Assembly (NCBI GenBank): GCA_023269585.1 | Contig: JAHFTC010000020.1 | Span: 1-48,389 of the forward strand | Origin: Opitutaceae bacterium | GTDB lineage: Bacteria; Verrucomicrobiota; Verrucomicrobiia; Opitutales; Opitutaceae | Direction: 5' to 3' | DNA: 48,389 nucleotides | Shown: piece after piece, positions 1 through 8,393 of the stretch | Position numbering within the stretch: position 1 is the first letter of the stretch | How the letters are laid out: each line of letters starts with the position of its first letter | The notes under the pieces: model-generated | Seen by the model: the letters and a program-made list of their open reading frames with translations, nothing else | Databases searched by the model: none | Told to the model about the DNA's origin: nothing | Program-made: the position numbers and the translations under genes

Positions 1-24
1 GTGGGGGCGGGAGCACCTTCGCTT

Positions 25-67
25 ATCGGCGCCGGCCGTGCGTGTGGGGCACACGGCCGGCGCCGAT
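25..67. repeat. Perfect 16-bp inverted repeat (strong hairpin)
   Basis: Arms at 25-40 and 52-67 (ATCGGCGCCGGCCGTG and its exact reverse complement) are separated by an 11-nt loop. There is no T-run on either side, so it is not a classical terminator for either strand. It lies about 180 bp upstream of the sensor kinase start and could be a REP-like element, an mRNA leader structure, or part of a terminator for a gene outside the window. Confidence 0.8.
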
Positions 68-248
68 GAGGAGTTTTCTGATTGGGGCTGCGCCGACAAT
101 GAGGCGATGGTCGTACCGGTGCTACCACCAGGGAGGTATCGCCGCTCGGGGCGGGGCCTTAGCGCCTTGCTGCAGCGCTGTTCCGAGCGGGGAAACGGCT
201 TTACCTCAAGGGCGGGGACCGCACGTTGGCGGGCACCCCGGTGCCCCC

Positions 249-3200
249 ATGCCCAAGGCTTGCACAGTCCCCTTTCGGTCGATTTTGCGTCGCGGCGTGT
301 TCCTGGCCGCAGTTGCGGTGGTGGTTGTCCGCGTCGCGGCGGTCCCGTCGGCGCTGCCGGCCTCCGGGGGGGCGTTGGAGGGGACGACGCCGGGCTGGGC
401 CCAGGATCCGGAGGTCCGTGGCTTGCCGCCGAACCGGGTCTATTCTCTTCCGGAGATCGGCACCGTCTCGCGAGGGGCCCGACTCGCGTTCGATGGGTTG
501 GGGCGGATCGCGGTCGTGAGCGACGGTTCCATCCACGTGCTCAACGATGCTTCGTGGATCGACATCGCGGACAATGGCCCGAGCCACACGCCGACGGCGT
601 TGTTCATGCGGGAGATCGGCGGCACCACCTACTACTGCGGACAGGGTTCGTGGGGCACCGCCGAACGCACGCCCGAAGGCAGGCTGCGGCCGCGGTCGGT
701 CGTGCCCGGCGCGAGTCCGGGGTGGGTGCAGTTCACCAATTTCGAGGAGATCCTGCCCGGCGCCGCCGGGGTGTTTTTCTCCGGCTGGAACGGCGTGGCC
801 TACTGGGATCGCGCGACCGACGAGCATCGCTTCTTCCCCCTGCCCCAGGTCTCGCGTGTGTTCTCGGTGCGGGGCGAGGTGTTCGTGTCGTCGCTCACCG
901 ATGGTATCCAGCGCATCGATCTCGCCGGCGGGGCGCTGCAACCGTTGCGGGGCCGGGACCTGGACGGCGTGATCGTCGAGCGGGCGGCGGAACTGAGCAA
1001 CGGCCGCCTCCTGATCGCCACCGCCGGCCGGCAACTGCTGCTCTTCGACGGGCAGCGCCTGACACCGTGGTCGCATCAGCTCGGCGAGCACGCACGCAGC
1101 CGGGTGTCCGACCTCGTGCGCCTGCCCGATGGCGGGCTCGCCCTAGCGATCGAGGGCCGAGGGGTTTTCATCCTGTCCGAGCAGGGCGAGGTGCTCACCG
1201 CGCTCACGAGCGCGGAATACCGGCAGGTCGCCGGGCTGGCGGCGCGCGAAGCGGGAGTGCTGTGGATCGCGACCGGCCTCGCGGTGGAGAAGATCCTGTA
1301 CAACCTTCCGGTGGAAGTGGTGGACCAGCGTTTGGGCGTGCCGATCCGCTGGCCGCAATTGGTGCCTTGGCGCGGTCGGATCGTGATCGCCTCCAACGGT
1401 CTGCTCTACGAGAGCAACCCCGACCCCGCGCGGGCGGACGAAGGGTTCCATCTGGTCGCCGGCCAGCCGGAAAACGGCGTCTGGGGCATTGCCGCACAGG
1501 GGGACCAGCTGCTCGTGGCCAACGCCTATGGCATCTTCGCCCGGGAGCCGGACGGGCGCTTCGTCCCGATCCTGTCCGGCATCAACGCCGACCGGCTGGT
1601 GATGGTGAATCCGGAGCTTTGTTACGTGATCGGCGCCGCCGAGATCACCGCCCTGCGCCGGGTGGACGGGCGCTGGGCCGAATTCACGCCGCGCGTCCCG
1701 GGGATCGGCTATCCCACGCTGGTCCACACGGCCCGGACCTCCGCCTGGATCGAGCTGGGCCCGAACCGCGCGGCCCGGGTGGGGCTGCGGGACGGGAAGG
1801 TGAACGTGCGGGTCTTCGATCAATTCCCCTGGGCCGAGGCGACGTGGATCCATGTCAGCGTCGTGGGCGACACGGCGGTGCTCTGCGGCGCGCCGAGGGG
1901 GCGACTCTTCTTCGATGAGCCGACGGAAACGCTCGTCGCCGCCTCGCCGCTGCAACGCCTCTTCGACGCGGCGCCCGCCTGGATCTCCCGGATCCGGCAG
2001 GACGGCACGGGCACGTATTGGGCGTCTCACGATCAGGGGGCGCTCAAGATCGAACCGGATGGCGGCGGCTATCGCTTCGACGGTGCCGCGCTCGACGGCA
2101 TCCGGGACCGGGTGCCGTTTGTCTGGGTGCTCGGCTGGGACGACATCTGGGTGTCCGCTGGATACTCGCTTTATCACTACAACCGGCGGCGCGCGTCCGG
2201 GTTCGAGCCGCCGGCGATCCAGCCGCGCCTGGTCTCGGTGATCGACGCGCGCTCCGGGCGGGACCTCTCCGACGCGATGCACGCCGCCGGCGGCGGTCTG
2301 CGACTGCCGTATGCGCAGAACAGCCTCACCTTCCGGTTCTTCGCCGGCGGCTACACCGCGCTGCGCTCGCCTGGGTATGAATTCCGGATGAACGGCCGGC
2401 CGATCCTGGGCGCCGGCTCGGTGCTGACGCTGCCGGACCTGCGCGAGGGCGACTACCAGCTGCAGGTGCGGCCCGCCAACGCCCGCGGGCCGGCCGGGGA
2501 GGCGTTGGCGGTGGCCTTCACCATCGCTCCGCCGTGGTACCGTTCGTGGTACATCGCCGTGCTCGCGCTCGGCCTCGGCGCGATCCTGATGGTGCTGATC
2601 GTCCAGTGGTCGGTGCGGCGGACCCGGTCGCAGAATCTCGCGCTGGAGAAGATGGTGCGGGAGCGGACCGAGGAGCTGCGGACGACGATGCAGCGCCTGG
2701 AGGAGGAGACGCGCACCGCCGCCACCCTCGCCGAGCGCGACCGCCTGGCGGGGGAGATCCACGACAGTCTCCAGCAGGGCCTGAGCGGCCTGATGTTGCA
2801 GCTGGATGCCACGCTGAAGCTTGCGAGCCTGGCGGACGACGTGCGTTCCCGCCTCAGCGTCGCCCGCAACATGGTGTCGTTCACGCGGCACGAGGTGCAG
2901 AACGCGGTGTGGAATCTCGCCTCGCCGTTGCTGGAGAACGCGGATCTCGGCGAGGCGCTGCGCAAGCTGGCCGCCCTGATCGGCTCCACCTCGCCCCGCA
3001 TCGAGCTCGTGCTGGAGGGCCCGCCCCGCCCGCTCTCGCCCTCCAAGCGCCATCACCTCCTGCGCATCGCACAGGAGGCGATCACCAACGCCGTGCGCCA
3101 TGGCGCGGCGAGCCGCGTCACCGTCTCCCTGCAGTATGCGGCCGACGCCGTGACGTTGCAGGTGGCCGACGACGGTCGCGGTTTCACGCCGCAGGAGGTG

Positions 3201-3332
3201 CTGACGCGGGACCTCGGCCACTTCGGCCTGCGCGGCCTGCGCGGCCGGGCCGACAAGATCAACGGCGAGCTGCAGATCGTCAGCGCGCCCGGGCATGGCG
3301 CGACCATCCGGATCGGCGTGCCCACTCCGTAA
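249..3332 (+). CDS. Two-component sensor histidine kinase (propeller sensor, HisKA_3/HATPase_c)
   Basis: A 1,027-residue hybrid-free sensor kinase. I chose ATG 249 because it begins a clear signal peptide (MPKACTVPFRSILRR, then a hydrophobic stretch to about residue 38); the open frame extends upstream to 42 but that part is low-complexity. A long periplasmic region made of propeller-like repeats is followed by a Y_Y_Y-type domain (about 660-760), a transmembrane helix (about 766-786), a coiled linker, and a NarL-type dimerisation/phosphoacceptor segment (ERDRLAGEIHDSLQQG, phosphoacceptor His near 838). The ATPase follows with N-box (QEAITNAVRHG, about 942) and G-box (VADDGRGF, about 972). 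It should autophosphorylate on His and pass phosphate to the regulator encoded 15 nt downstream. Such propeller kinases often sense saccharides or cell-envelope ligands, but the ligand here is unknown. Confidence 0.93.
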   Translation: MPKACTVPFRSILRRGVFLAAVAVVVVRVAAVPSALPASGGALEGTTPGWAQDPEVRGLPPNRVYSLPEIGTVSRGARLAFDGLGRIAVVSDGSIHVLNDASWIDIADNGPSHTPTALFMREIGGTTYYCGQGSWGTAERTPEGRLRPRSVVPGASPGWVQFTNFEEILPGAAGVFFSGWNGVAYWDRATDEHRFFPLPQVSRVFSVRGEVFVSSLTDGIQRIDLAGGALQPLRGRDLDGVIVERAAELSNGRLLIATAGRQLLLFDGQRLTPWSHQLGEHARSRVSDLVRLPDGGLALAIEGRGVFILSEQGEVLTALTSAEYRQVAGLAAREAGVLWIATGLAVEKILYNLPVEVVDQRLGVPIRWPQLVPWRGRIVIASNGLLYESNPDPARADEGFHLVAGQPENGVWGIAAQGDQLLVANAYGIFAREPDGRFVPILSGINADRLVMVNPELCYVIGAAEITALRRVDGRWAEFTPRVPGIGYPTLVHTARTSAWIELGPNRAARVGLRDGKVNVRVFDQFPWAEATWIHVSVVGDTAVLCGAPRGRLFFDEPTETLVAASPLQRLFDAAPAWISRIRQDGTGTYWASHDQGALKIEPDGGGYRFDGAALDGIRDRVPFVWVLGWDDIWVSAGYSLYHYNRRRASGFEPPAIQPRLVSVIDARSGRDLSDAMHAAGGGLRLPYAQNSLTFRFFAGGYTALRSPGYEFRMNGRPILGAGSVLTLPDLREGDYQLQVRPANARGPAGEALAVAFTIAPPWYRSWYIAVLALGLGAILMVLIVQWSVRRTRSQNLALEKMVRERTEELRTTMQRLEEETRTAATLAERDRLAGEIHDSLQQGLSGLMLQLDATLKLASLADDVRSRLSVARNMVSFTRHEVQNAVWNLASPLLENADLGEALRKLAALIGSTSPRIELVLEGPPRPLSPSKRHHLLRIAQEAITNAVRHGAASRVTVSLQYAADAVTLQVADDGRGFTPQEVLTRDLGHFGLRGLRGRADKINGELQIVSAPGHGATIRIGVPTP

Positions 3333-3347
3333 CCGCTTTCCAGTTTC

Positions 3348-3986
3348 ATGACCTCGCCTCCGAAACCTGCGAAGATCCGCATCCTGCTCGTGGACGACCA
3401 CATCGTCATGCGCATGGGGCTCGCGACCGCCGCGAGCGGCGAACCCGACATGAAGGTCGTCGCGGAGGCCGGGGACGGCGAGGAGGCGCTCCAGGCGTTC
3501 CGCGCTCACCGGCCCGACGTCGTCGTACTTGATCTTCGGATGCCGAAGCGGAACGGGATCGAGACGATCCAGCTGTTGCGCGAGGAGTTTGGGCCGGTCC
3601 GCATTCTCGTTTTCAGCAACTACGCCGGCGGCGACGAAGTCTACCAGGCGTTCAAGGCGGGAGCTTCCGGTTTCGTGGCGAAGGAGATGGCGCTCGAACG
3701 GCTGCTTGAGGCGATCCGCAGCGTGCACGCCGGCGAACAATACCTGCCGCCCGAGATCGCGATGCGCATGAACGGTCGCGTCATCTCCCAGCTCTCCAGC
3801 CGGGAGCTGGAGGTGCTCGCGCTGGTTGCGAAGGGTTTCAGCAACAAGGAAATCGGCGCCGCCCTCGAGGTCGCCGAAGGCACGATCAAGGTGCACCTCA
3901 AGAACATCCTGGCGAAGCTCGGCGTGAGCGACCGCACGCAGGCGATCCTGGTCGCGGTGAAGCGGGGCATCATCCGTCTCGACTAG
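3348..3986 (+). CDS. NarL/LuxR-family response regulator
   Basis: A 212-residue DNA-binding response regulator. The receiver domain has the acidic pair D16/D17 (LLVDDH), the phosphoacceptor Asp at about D62 (VVLDLRMPK) and the conserved Lys near 112 (FVAKEM). A LuxR-type helix-turn-helix occupies about 146-205 (SSRELEVLALVAKGFSNKEI, then GTIKVHLKNILAKLGV). It starts 15 nt after the sensor kinase stop on the same strand, so the two form a cognate pair and probably one transcript. It ends in TAG. Targets cannot be seen from the sequence. Confidence 0.95.
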   Translation: MTSPPKPAKIRILLVDDHIVMRMGLATAASGEPDMKVVAEAGDGEEALQAFRAHRPDVVVLDLRMPKRNGIETIQLLREEFGPVRILVFSNYAGGDEVYQAFKAGASGFVAKEMALERLLEAIRSVHAGEQYLPPEIAMRMNGRVISQLSSRELEVLALVAKGFSNKEIGAALEVAEGTIKVHLKNILAKLGVSDRTQAILVAVKRGIIRLD

Positions 3987-4164
3987 GTGCGAGGTTCGCG
4001 CCGCCGAGAACCCCGTGGGGCCGCGCCGCATCCGAGGAAGGGAGCGCGGGGCGATCGCGGCGAATCCGGAGCTCACGCAATCAGGAAACGGCAGGACCGA
4101 GGGGAGTCGGGCCGGACGCGCAGGGGTTCGAACGACCGGCCTGCAGAGGCGCGGAGGGCGGATC

Positions 4165-4196
4165 GCAGAGAGCACGGCGAAGCAGAGAGCACGGCG
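4165..4196. repeat. 15-nt direct repeat, 17-nt period
   Basis: GCAGAGAGCACGGCG occurs at 4165-4179 and again at 4182-4196, separated by AA. Non-coding; probably a remnant of an intergenic repeat family. Confidence 0.75.
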
Positions 4197-4279
4197 GCGG
4201 AGGGGGCACGGCGCGCTCAAGGTCGCCCTTATTCAGTCGCGGAATCCTTCCCCGCGTCCCTTCGGCGCCGTCCGGCGAG

Positions 4280-4318
4280 GACGCAAATTGCTGTCGCGGT
4301 CGGACGGGAATTTGCGTC
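4280..4318. repeat. Inverted repeat, 10-bp arms
   Basis: GACGCAAATT at 4280-4289 pairs with AATTTGCGTC at 4309-4318 across a 19-nt spacer. It lies in the gap between the convergent response regulator and the small secreted-protein gene. No T-run follows, so a terminator role is not shown. Confidence 0.6.
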
Positions 4319-4470
4319 TTTGCGCCCGAGCCGCTGCGGGTGCGGCGCAGACTCGACGGGCTTCGCGCCGCGGCGTAGCCGAAGAATATCCAGATCGGAT
4401 GACGTTCGGTGGTCGGTCGGCGGGGGCGGTCCAGTCACCGCCGACTGGTGACGGGCGGCCGTTCACCGGG

Positions 4471-4887
4471 TCACCGGCTCGGCGCGGCGCCGGGGAGCAG
4501 GGCCCAGGTCTTGAAGAGGAAACGCCCCTTGTCGTCGGATACAAAGTCGAAGCGGCAGATGCCGTTGGTGGCGGTCAATTCGATGCCGGGGGCGCGGGGG
4601 AGGGCGTGGAGCATGTCCTGGAGCGAACCACCTTTGCCGCCGACAGTGAGGCCGCCCACGAGCCGCTCGACCTGCGCAACGGTCATCTTCGGCTTGAGCG
4701 AGGCGGCCCTGGTGGTGGCGGTCTCGACCTCGGCGGTTGTGAGTCCGGGTCGGGCCGCCAGTTCCTGCTCGGTTTTCGGCGCGGGCGGCGTCTTGACGGG
4801 GACGTCGGCCGCGGTGGCGAGCGGTTGAGTGCAAACCAGCGCGACCAACAGGGCGAGGAGGGCGAAGCGGCGGGTTTCTGTCGTCAT
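4471..4887 (-). CDS. Small secreted protein of unknown function
   Basis: A 138-residue protein. The start is ATG 4887, because the first 26 residues (MTTETRRFALLALLVALVCT and on) form a typical Sec signal peptide ending near ATAAD. The mature part begins with a Pro/Lys-rich linker, followed by a segment (about 65-110) reminiscent of small SmpA/BamE-like folds with MTVAQVERLVGG, and ends with a beta-rich tail (CRFDFVSDDKGRFLFKTW). The BamE-like comparison rests on the pattern 'helix, VxxLVG, strand' only and is weak. It stands alone on the minus strand. No lipobox is visible. Function unknown. Confidence 0.75.
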   Translation of the reverse strand: MTTETRRFALLALLVALVCTQPLATAADVPVKTPPAPKTEQELAARPGLTTAEVETATTRAASLKPKMTVAQVERLVGGLTVGGKGGSLQDMLHALPRAPGIELTATNGICRFDFVSDDKGRFLFKTWALLPGAAPSR

Positions 4888-5115
4888 GTGTCCGCCAGAA
4901 AAAGCACCGCCGCGGCTGAGTCGAGCTTTGGTCGTTGGTGGCGGGCGGGGCCTGGCCGCGGCGCCGGGCGCGCCGCCAGTGCTTTGAGGGGAAATGAATA
5001 CGCGGGCTGCCGCCGGCGCGATCACGCGCCCGCACCGGGCAGTCCGCTGCGAAGAAAAACCATGAGGAGGGGGATTTGGCCTGATTTCCCGGGGTGGGGC
5101 TGCTAGGTGCGAGGG

Positions 5116-5445
5116 ATGAACGAAGTTCTGTTCAGCGGTTCGCTCTTCGGCGCCCACCTCACCATCACGGCGTGGAAGCTCGTCGGTTACATCGGCGCAA
5201 CGATGTTCGCCGGGCGTTGGTTTGTGCAGTGGTGGGCGGCGAAGCGGGCCGGCAAGGTCGTGGTGCCACGAATGTTCTGGTACATGAGCGTGGTCGGCAG
5301 CCTCATGACCCTGGCCTATTTCATCTGGGGCAAGAACGACTCGGTGGGCATCCTGCAGAACCTCTTCCCCTCGTTCGTCGCGCTCTACAACCTGTGGCTC
5401 GACATCGGCCACCGCGGCTGGAACCGCGAGAAGGCCGCACACTGA
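5116..5445 (+). CDS. Stand-alone lipid-A-biosynthesis N-terminal (LAB_N) domain membrane protein
   Basis: A 109-residue protein with three hydrophobic helices. The pattern GYIGATMFAGRWFVQWWAAKRAGKVVVP, written here as GYIGATMFAGRWFVQWW then RAGKVVVP, followed by FWYMSVVGSLMTLAYFIW, is that of the LAB_N family. This domain is fused to LpxB in some bacteria but also occurs alone. It is an inner-membrane protein, with a possible role in lipid A or lipid-linked sugar metabolism inferred from the family only. ATG 5116 is preferred; an in-frame GTG at 5107 is equally open and would add three residues (MRG). No neighbouring lipid A genes are present. Confidence 0.85.
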   Translation: MNEVLFSGSLFGAHLTITAWKLVGYIGATMFAGRWFVQWWAAKRAGKVVVPRMFWYMSVVGSLMTLAYFIWGKNDSVGILQNLFPSFVALYNLWLDIGHRGWNREKAAH

Positions 5446-5504
5446 CGGTCGCCGCGGTGGCGGCGCGCGTTTAAGCGAGCGCCGCGGCGATGACTAAACG
5501 GTGA

Positions 5505-5607
5505 TCAGTCGTCGAGCGACGAGAGCCAGATCACCGAGGAGAAACTGGAACAGCCGAGCGATTCGAATTGGGCCACCGACGGTTCGGTGCTCGTCCATCG
5601 ACTCTCG
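5505..5607. repeat. Interspersed repeat, copy 1 (partner at 41177-41290)
   Basis: About 65 bp (roughly 5543-5607) aligns without gaps to 41226-41290, sharing for example CACCGACGG, GCTCGTCC and a GAGCGA(T/C)TCGAA(T/C)TG core at about 85% identity by eye. Both copies are intergenic. Copy 1 has decayed terminal inverted repeats compared with copy 2. Confidence 0.65.
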
Positions 5608-5623
5608 TCGGCATCGAGACGCC

Positions 5624-7177
5624 TCAGAACGGATCGGGCTCGCGGAAGACTGGCGTGGCCTCGACATGGTGCCCGGGCGGGATGTGGATGGCTTCGCCCT
5701 GGGCCGGGAGCTGGTCGTTCTTGTAGAGTTGGATCTTCACCGGCAGCTCGGCGTCGGGGGTTCCCCACGACCACTTGCCGATCGAGACGAACTCCATCGG
5801 CACGCCCGTTTCCCAGCTCAGGCCGGGGCCCTCGCCGCGCAGGAAAACCTTGTTGCCGATGCCGATGTAGGCGGTGACGAGCAGGCGCGTGGCGCCGTCG
5901 GCGGTCTTCACCGGGGCGGAGTGGGCGGCCGGTTCGGCGTCGTAGACGATCTCCGGTTCGCCGAAACCCGGGAGCACGGCCTCTCCCAGGCTGCGCGTGG
6001 ACGCCTTCCGGCGCGGCTCGCGCTTGGAGGGCGGCTCGGCGGCGACCGTCGGCGCCTCGGCGGGGGTCTCGTCGCGGTTCGCGGCGGGGGCAACCGGGCC
6101 GGCGGAGTCGGCGGACTGTAGCGAATCAGTGGTGACGTCGGCTGGACGCGCCGCGGGGAGGTCCCGCTTGCTTCGGGGAAACGCCGTGAGCTGCATGACC
6201 GGGAGGGCGGTCGGTGTGCCGGGCGCCTCTTCAGTGGGCGTGTCGGTAGTGGAGACCGGGTCGGCGGATTTCTCGTCGGCGGCCAGGCGCGGGCGCCGGG
6301 CGGTGCGGGCGGCGACCTCGACGGCCCGGGCGGCGGTGTGAAGTTGGTCGATCTTGTGCTGAAGCGCGCTGTCCAACTCCTGTTCGAGCTGGCGCAGGGC
6401 GGCGGTGCGGTCGAGCAGGCGTTGGGCGACCGATTCCGCGGCGGCGAGGCTCTCGCGGGCGCGTTCCTCGACAGTGGCGAGGGCGGAGCGGGTGCGTTCG
6501 GCGGTCTGGTCCAGTGAGTGCTCGGCCCGCGCGGTGGCGGCGCCGAGGGCGGCTTCGGCGCGGGTGACGGCGGCCCCGAGCGCGGCGGCCACGGCTGGGG
6601 CGGCTTCGGCGGCCTCGCGGCGGGCGCTCTCGAGCGCGGTGCGCGCCTCCTTCTCGATTGTGGCGAATTCGCTGGTGGCGGTCTGGATGGTGGTGGCGAG
6701 GGCGGAGAGGCGTTTGCCCTCGGCGTCACGCAGGGCCTCGAGCTCCTTGGCCATGGCCGCCTTCTCTTCGTCGTCGCGCTCCTGGAGCTGGTTGGTGAAC
6801 TCCGCGATCTTCTCCTGGAGGCGGTACGGCAGTGTATCCGCCGCATGGACGGCGCGGGCGGCGGCCTCATGGGCGGCCTTGAGCTGGCTGCTGGTGGCGG
6901 CGAGGGTCTCGGTGGCGTGGGCGAGCTTGTTGTTCTGGGTCTCGAGCTTCTGCTGCAGGAGCGCCTCCGCCGCGCGCTGGTCGGCGAGGAAGTCGAGCAG
7001 GTACGGCAGCGCCGCGAGGATCGAGCCGAGGGCGACGCAGCCGAAGACCACGGACAGGGCGACCGGGGAAATCGGGGTGGCGGCGGACAGGCCGATGCCG
7101 CCGGCGAGCGCGAGCAGGAGCGCGTCGCCGAGGAAGTAGGGCCACTTGGGGGGGCGAGGGGGGGAGGAGTGGTTCAT
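5624..7177 (-). CDS. Membrane-anchored coiled-coil protein, function unknown
   Basis: A 517-residue protein. ATG 7177 is chosen because it begins a short polar leader (MNHSSPPRPPKWP) followed by two hydrophobic segments (about 12-30 and 33-55); the frame extends further upstream without plausible coding character. Residues about 60-300 are a long Ala/Glu-rich coiled coil rich in repeated AxAExxxAAAxAR-type heptads, followed by a low-complexity Pro/Ala/Thr linker (about 300-420). A compact C-terminal domain (about 425-517) has hydrophobic strands such as LLVTAYIGIGNKVFLRGEG and VKIQLYKNDQL. The layout resembles an inner-membrane scaffold with a small C-terminal domain. I do not recognise the family. 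Confidence 0.8.
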   Translation of the reverse strand: MNHSSPPRPPKWPYFLGDALLLALAGGIGLSAATPISPVALSVVFGCVALGSILAALPYLLDFLADQRAAEALLQQKLETQNNKLAHATETLAATSSQLKAAHEAAARAVHAADTLPYRLQEKIAEFTNQLQERDDEEKAAMAKELEALRDAEGKRLSALATTIQTATSEFATIEKEARTALESARREAAEAAPAVAAALGAAVTRAEAALGAATARAEHSLDQTAERTRSALATVEERARESLAAAESVAQRLLDRTAALRQLEQELDSALQHKIDQLHTAARAVEVAARTARRPRLAADEKSADPVSTTDTPTEEAPGTPTALPVMQLTAFPRSKRDLPAARPADVTTDSLQSADSAGPVAPAANRDETPAEAPTVAAEPPSKREPRRKASTRSLGEAVLPGFGEPEIVYDAEPAAHSAPVKTADGATRLLVTAYIGIGNKVFLRGEGPGLSWETGVPMEFVSIGKWSWGTPDAELPVKIQLYKNDQLPAQGEAIHIPPGHHVEATPVFREPDPF

Positions 7178-7304
7178 CGCGCGGTGGTTGGGGCAAACGA
7201 ATCCGGGATGCCTCCATTCTTCAGAGCCGGGGCTGGCGGCAAGGCCAAAGCCGGGGAGTGGGGCGCGGCGCGGCGGCTGGTTTGTTCGGGCGGACGGGCG
7301 GGGT

Positions 7305-7673
7305 TCACGCGGTGCGCAGAAACACACCGGCGAGGGAGACGAGCATGCCGATGCGCAACGCTCCTTCGAAGGTGAGGATGACGAGCACCCAGCGCGCCGG
7401 CGCGTTGCGCCGGAAGAGGAAGCCGCCGAGGCTGATGAGGAAGAGCGCGAGCGCCTGCAGCCGCCCGACGGGCGAGCCGAGCAGGAGGCCGATCCAGATC
7501 CAGTACAGGAAGAGCGCGGACGTCCAAGCGAACGCGAGCCGTTCGCTCATCGGCAACGAGCGGGGATCCCGGCCGGTCGCCATCTGCTTGAGGCCGAGGT
7601 AGCGCTCGCAGAGCACCAGCTGCGCCAGCTCGAAGGCGAAGAACAGCGGGACGAAAGTGAGGAGCCAGCGCAT
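7305..7673 (-). CDS. Small multi-pass membrane protein, unknown
   Basis: 122 residues with four predicted hydrophobic segments: about 2-20 (LLTFVPLFFAFELAQLVL), 48-66 (TSALFLYWIWIGLLLG), 70-86 (ALALFLISLGGFLF) and 95-115 (VLVILTFEGALRIGML). Start ATG 7673. The composition and clear membrane pattern support a real gene, but no family signature is recognised. It is followed downstream on the same strand by the coiled-coil membrane protein gene (128 bp gap), so co-transcription is possible but unproven. Confidence 0.7.
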   Translation of the reverse strand: MRWLLTFVPLFFAFELAQLVLCERYLGLKQMATGRDPRSLPMSERLAFAWTSALFLYWIWIGLLLGSPVGRLQALALFLISLGGFLFRRNAPARWVLVILTFEGALRIGMLVSLAGVFLRTA

Positions 7674-7826
7674 GCGATCGGTGCCGGTAGCGTGCGTGGT
7701 GCAGGCCCGGGCGCAAGGTTCCGCAAGGGCGCGCGCGGGCGGGGTGCAGCGAAATGGGCATTGGCGGCGTTGTGGGACTCAAGTCGGGCGGATCGCCGCC
7801 GATAAAGGAACAACCCCCATCGTGCG

Positions 7827-8165
7827 ATGAATACCTGCCATTTCACCGGTTGGATTCCGTTCGCTCCCGAAACGCGCTACACCCCCTCGGGCCGCAAGGT
7901 CATCTGTTTCGCCGCGCGCGTGCGCGACGAACAGGGCGCCGAGTCGATCCTTCGCTTCCAAATGGATGGCGACCCCGTCGGACCCGTTCCGGCGGAAATC
8001 GCCCCGGGTCGGTCGATCGAGATCGATGCGGAGGCGACCACGCAGACGGTGCGCCGTCCCGACGGTCGCACGGTCGCCCGGCTGGTCTTCCATGTGCGCC
8101 GGCTGGCGGCGGCCGGGCGGCGGCGCAAGGGCAGCGAGTCGCCGCTGCAACTGGCGTTGTTCTGA
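7827..8165 (+). CDS. SSB-like OB-fold protein with a C-terminal QLALF clamp-binding-type motif
   Basis: 112 residues. The start MNTCHFTGWIPFAPETRYTP, then SGRKVICFAARV, follows the bacterial SSB pattern (MNxxxLTGRL...RYTPSGxxVxxFxxAV), and the later GRSIEIDAEA and RTVARLVFHVRRL match the remaining OB-fold strands. It is shorter than canonical SSB (about 150-180). In place of the acidic DDDIPF-type tip, it has a basic linker (AAGRRRKGSE) and ends exactly in QLALF, which fits the beta-sliding-clamp binding consensus QLxLF. I infer an accessory single-stranded-DNA-binding protein that may be recruited to the clamp. It stands alone, so the context adds nothing about its role. Confidence 0.8.
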   Translation: MNTCHFTGWIPFAPETRYTPSGRKVICFAARVRDEQGAESILRFQMDGDPVGPVPAEIAPGRSIEIDAEATTQTVRRPDGRTVARLVFHVRRLAAAGRRRKGSESPLQLALF

Positions 8166-8393
8166 AACGCGGTTGGTTGACCGAGCGTCGAGCGGGCGCG
8201 GGCCGAGGCCGGCCACCGCGGGTGGTCGGCCGCAGGTGCTCGCAGTGGCGCGGGGCGCTCGTTTCTTGGCGGCGGTAGCACATGCCCGAGTATCCGATTT
8301 TTCGCGTCGCCTGGGTTGGGCGGGCGGCGGCGAGCCGCCTGCGATTTGGCTGGCGTCCGCGGGCCGGCGTCGCTTGTTGGCCGGCGTTCCGCG

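Larger units (their letters stand above)
3987..4470. other. Gene-free interval with degenerate repeats
   Basis: No convincing gene in 484 bp; frames that stay open have arginine-rich, shadow-type composition. It contains a segment (about 4072-4102, CTCACGCAATCAGGAAACGG) that closely matches about 41107-41137 (CTCACGAAATCAGGAAACGG), a 15-nt direct repeat (4165-4196) and an inverted repeat (4280-4318). Confidence 0.6.

Noticed and set aside
1143-4220. A 1,025-codon minus-strand open frame opposite the two-component genes
   Set aside because: Shadow of the sensor kinase and regulator; composition is not protein-like and it has no recognisable domain.
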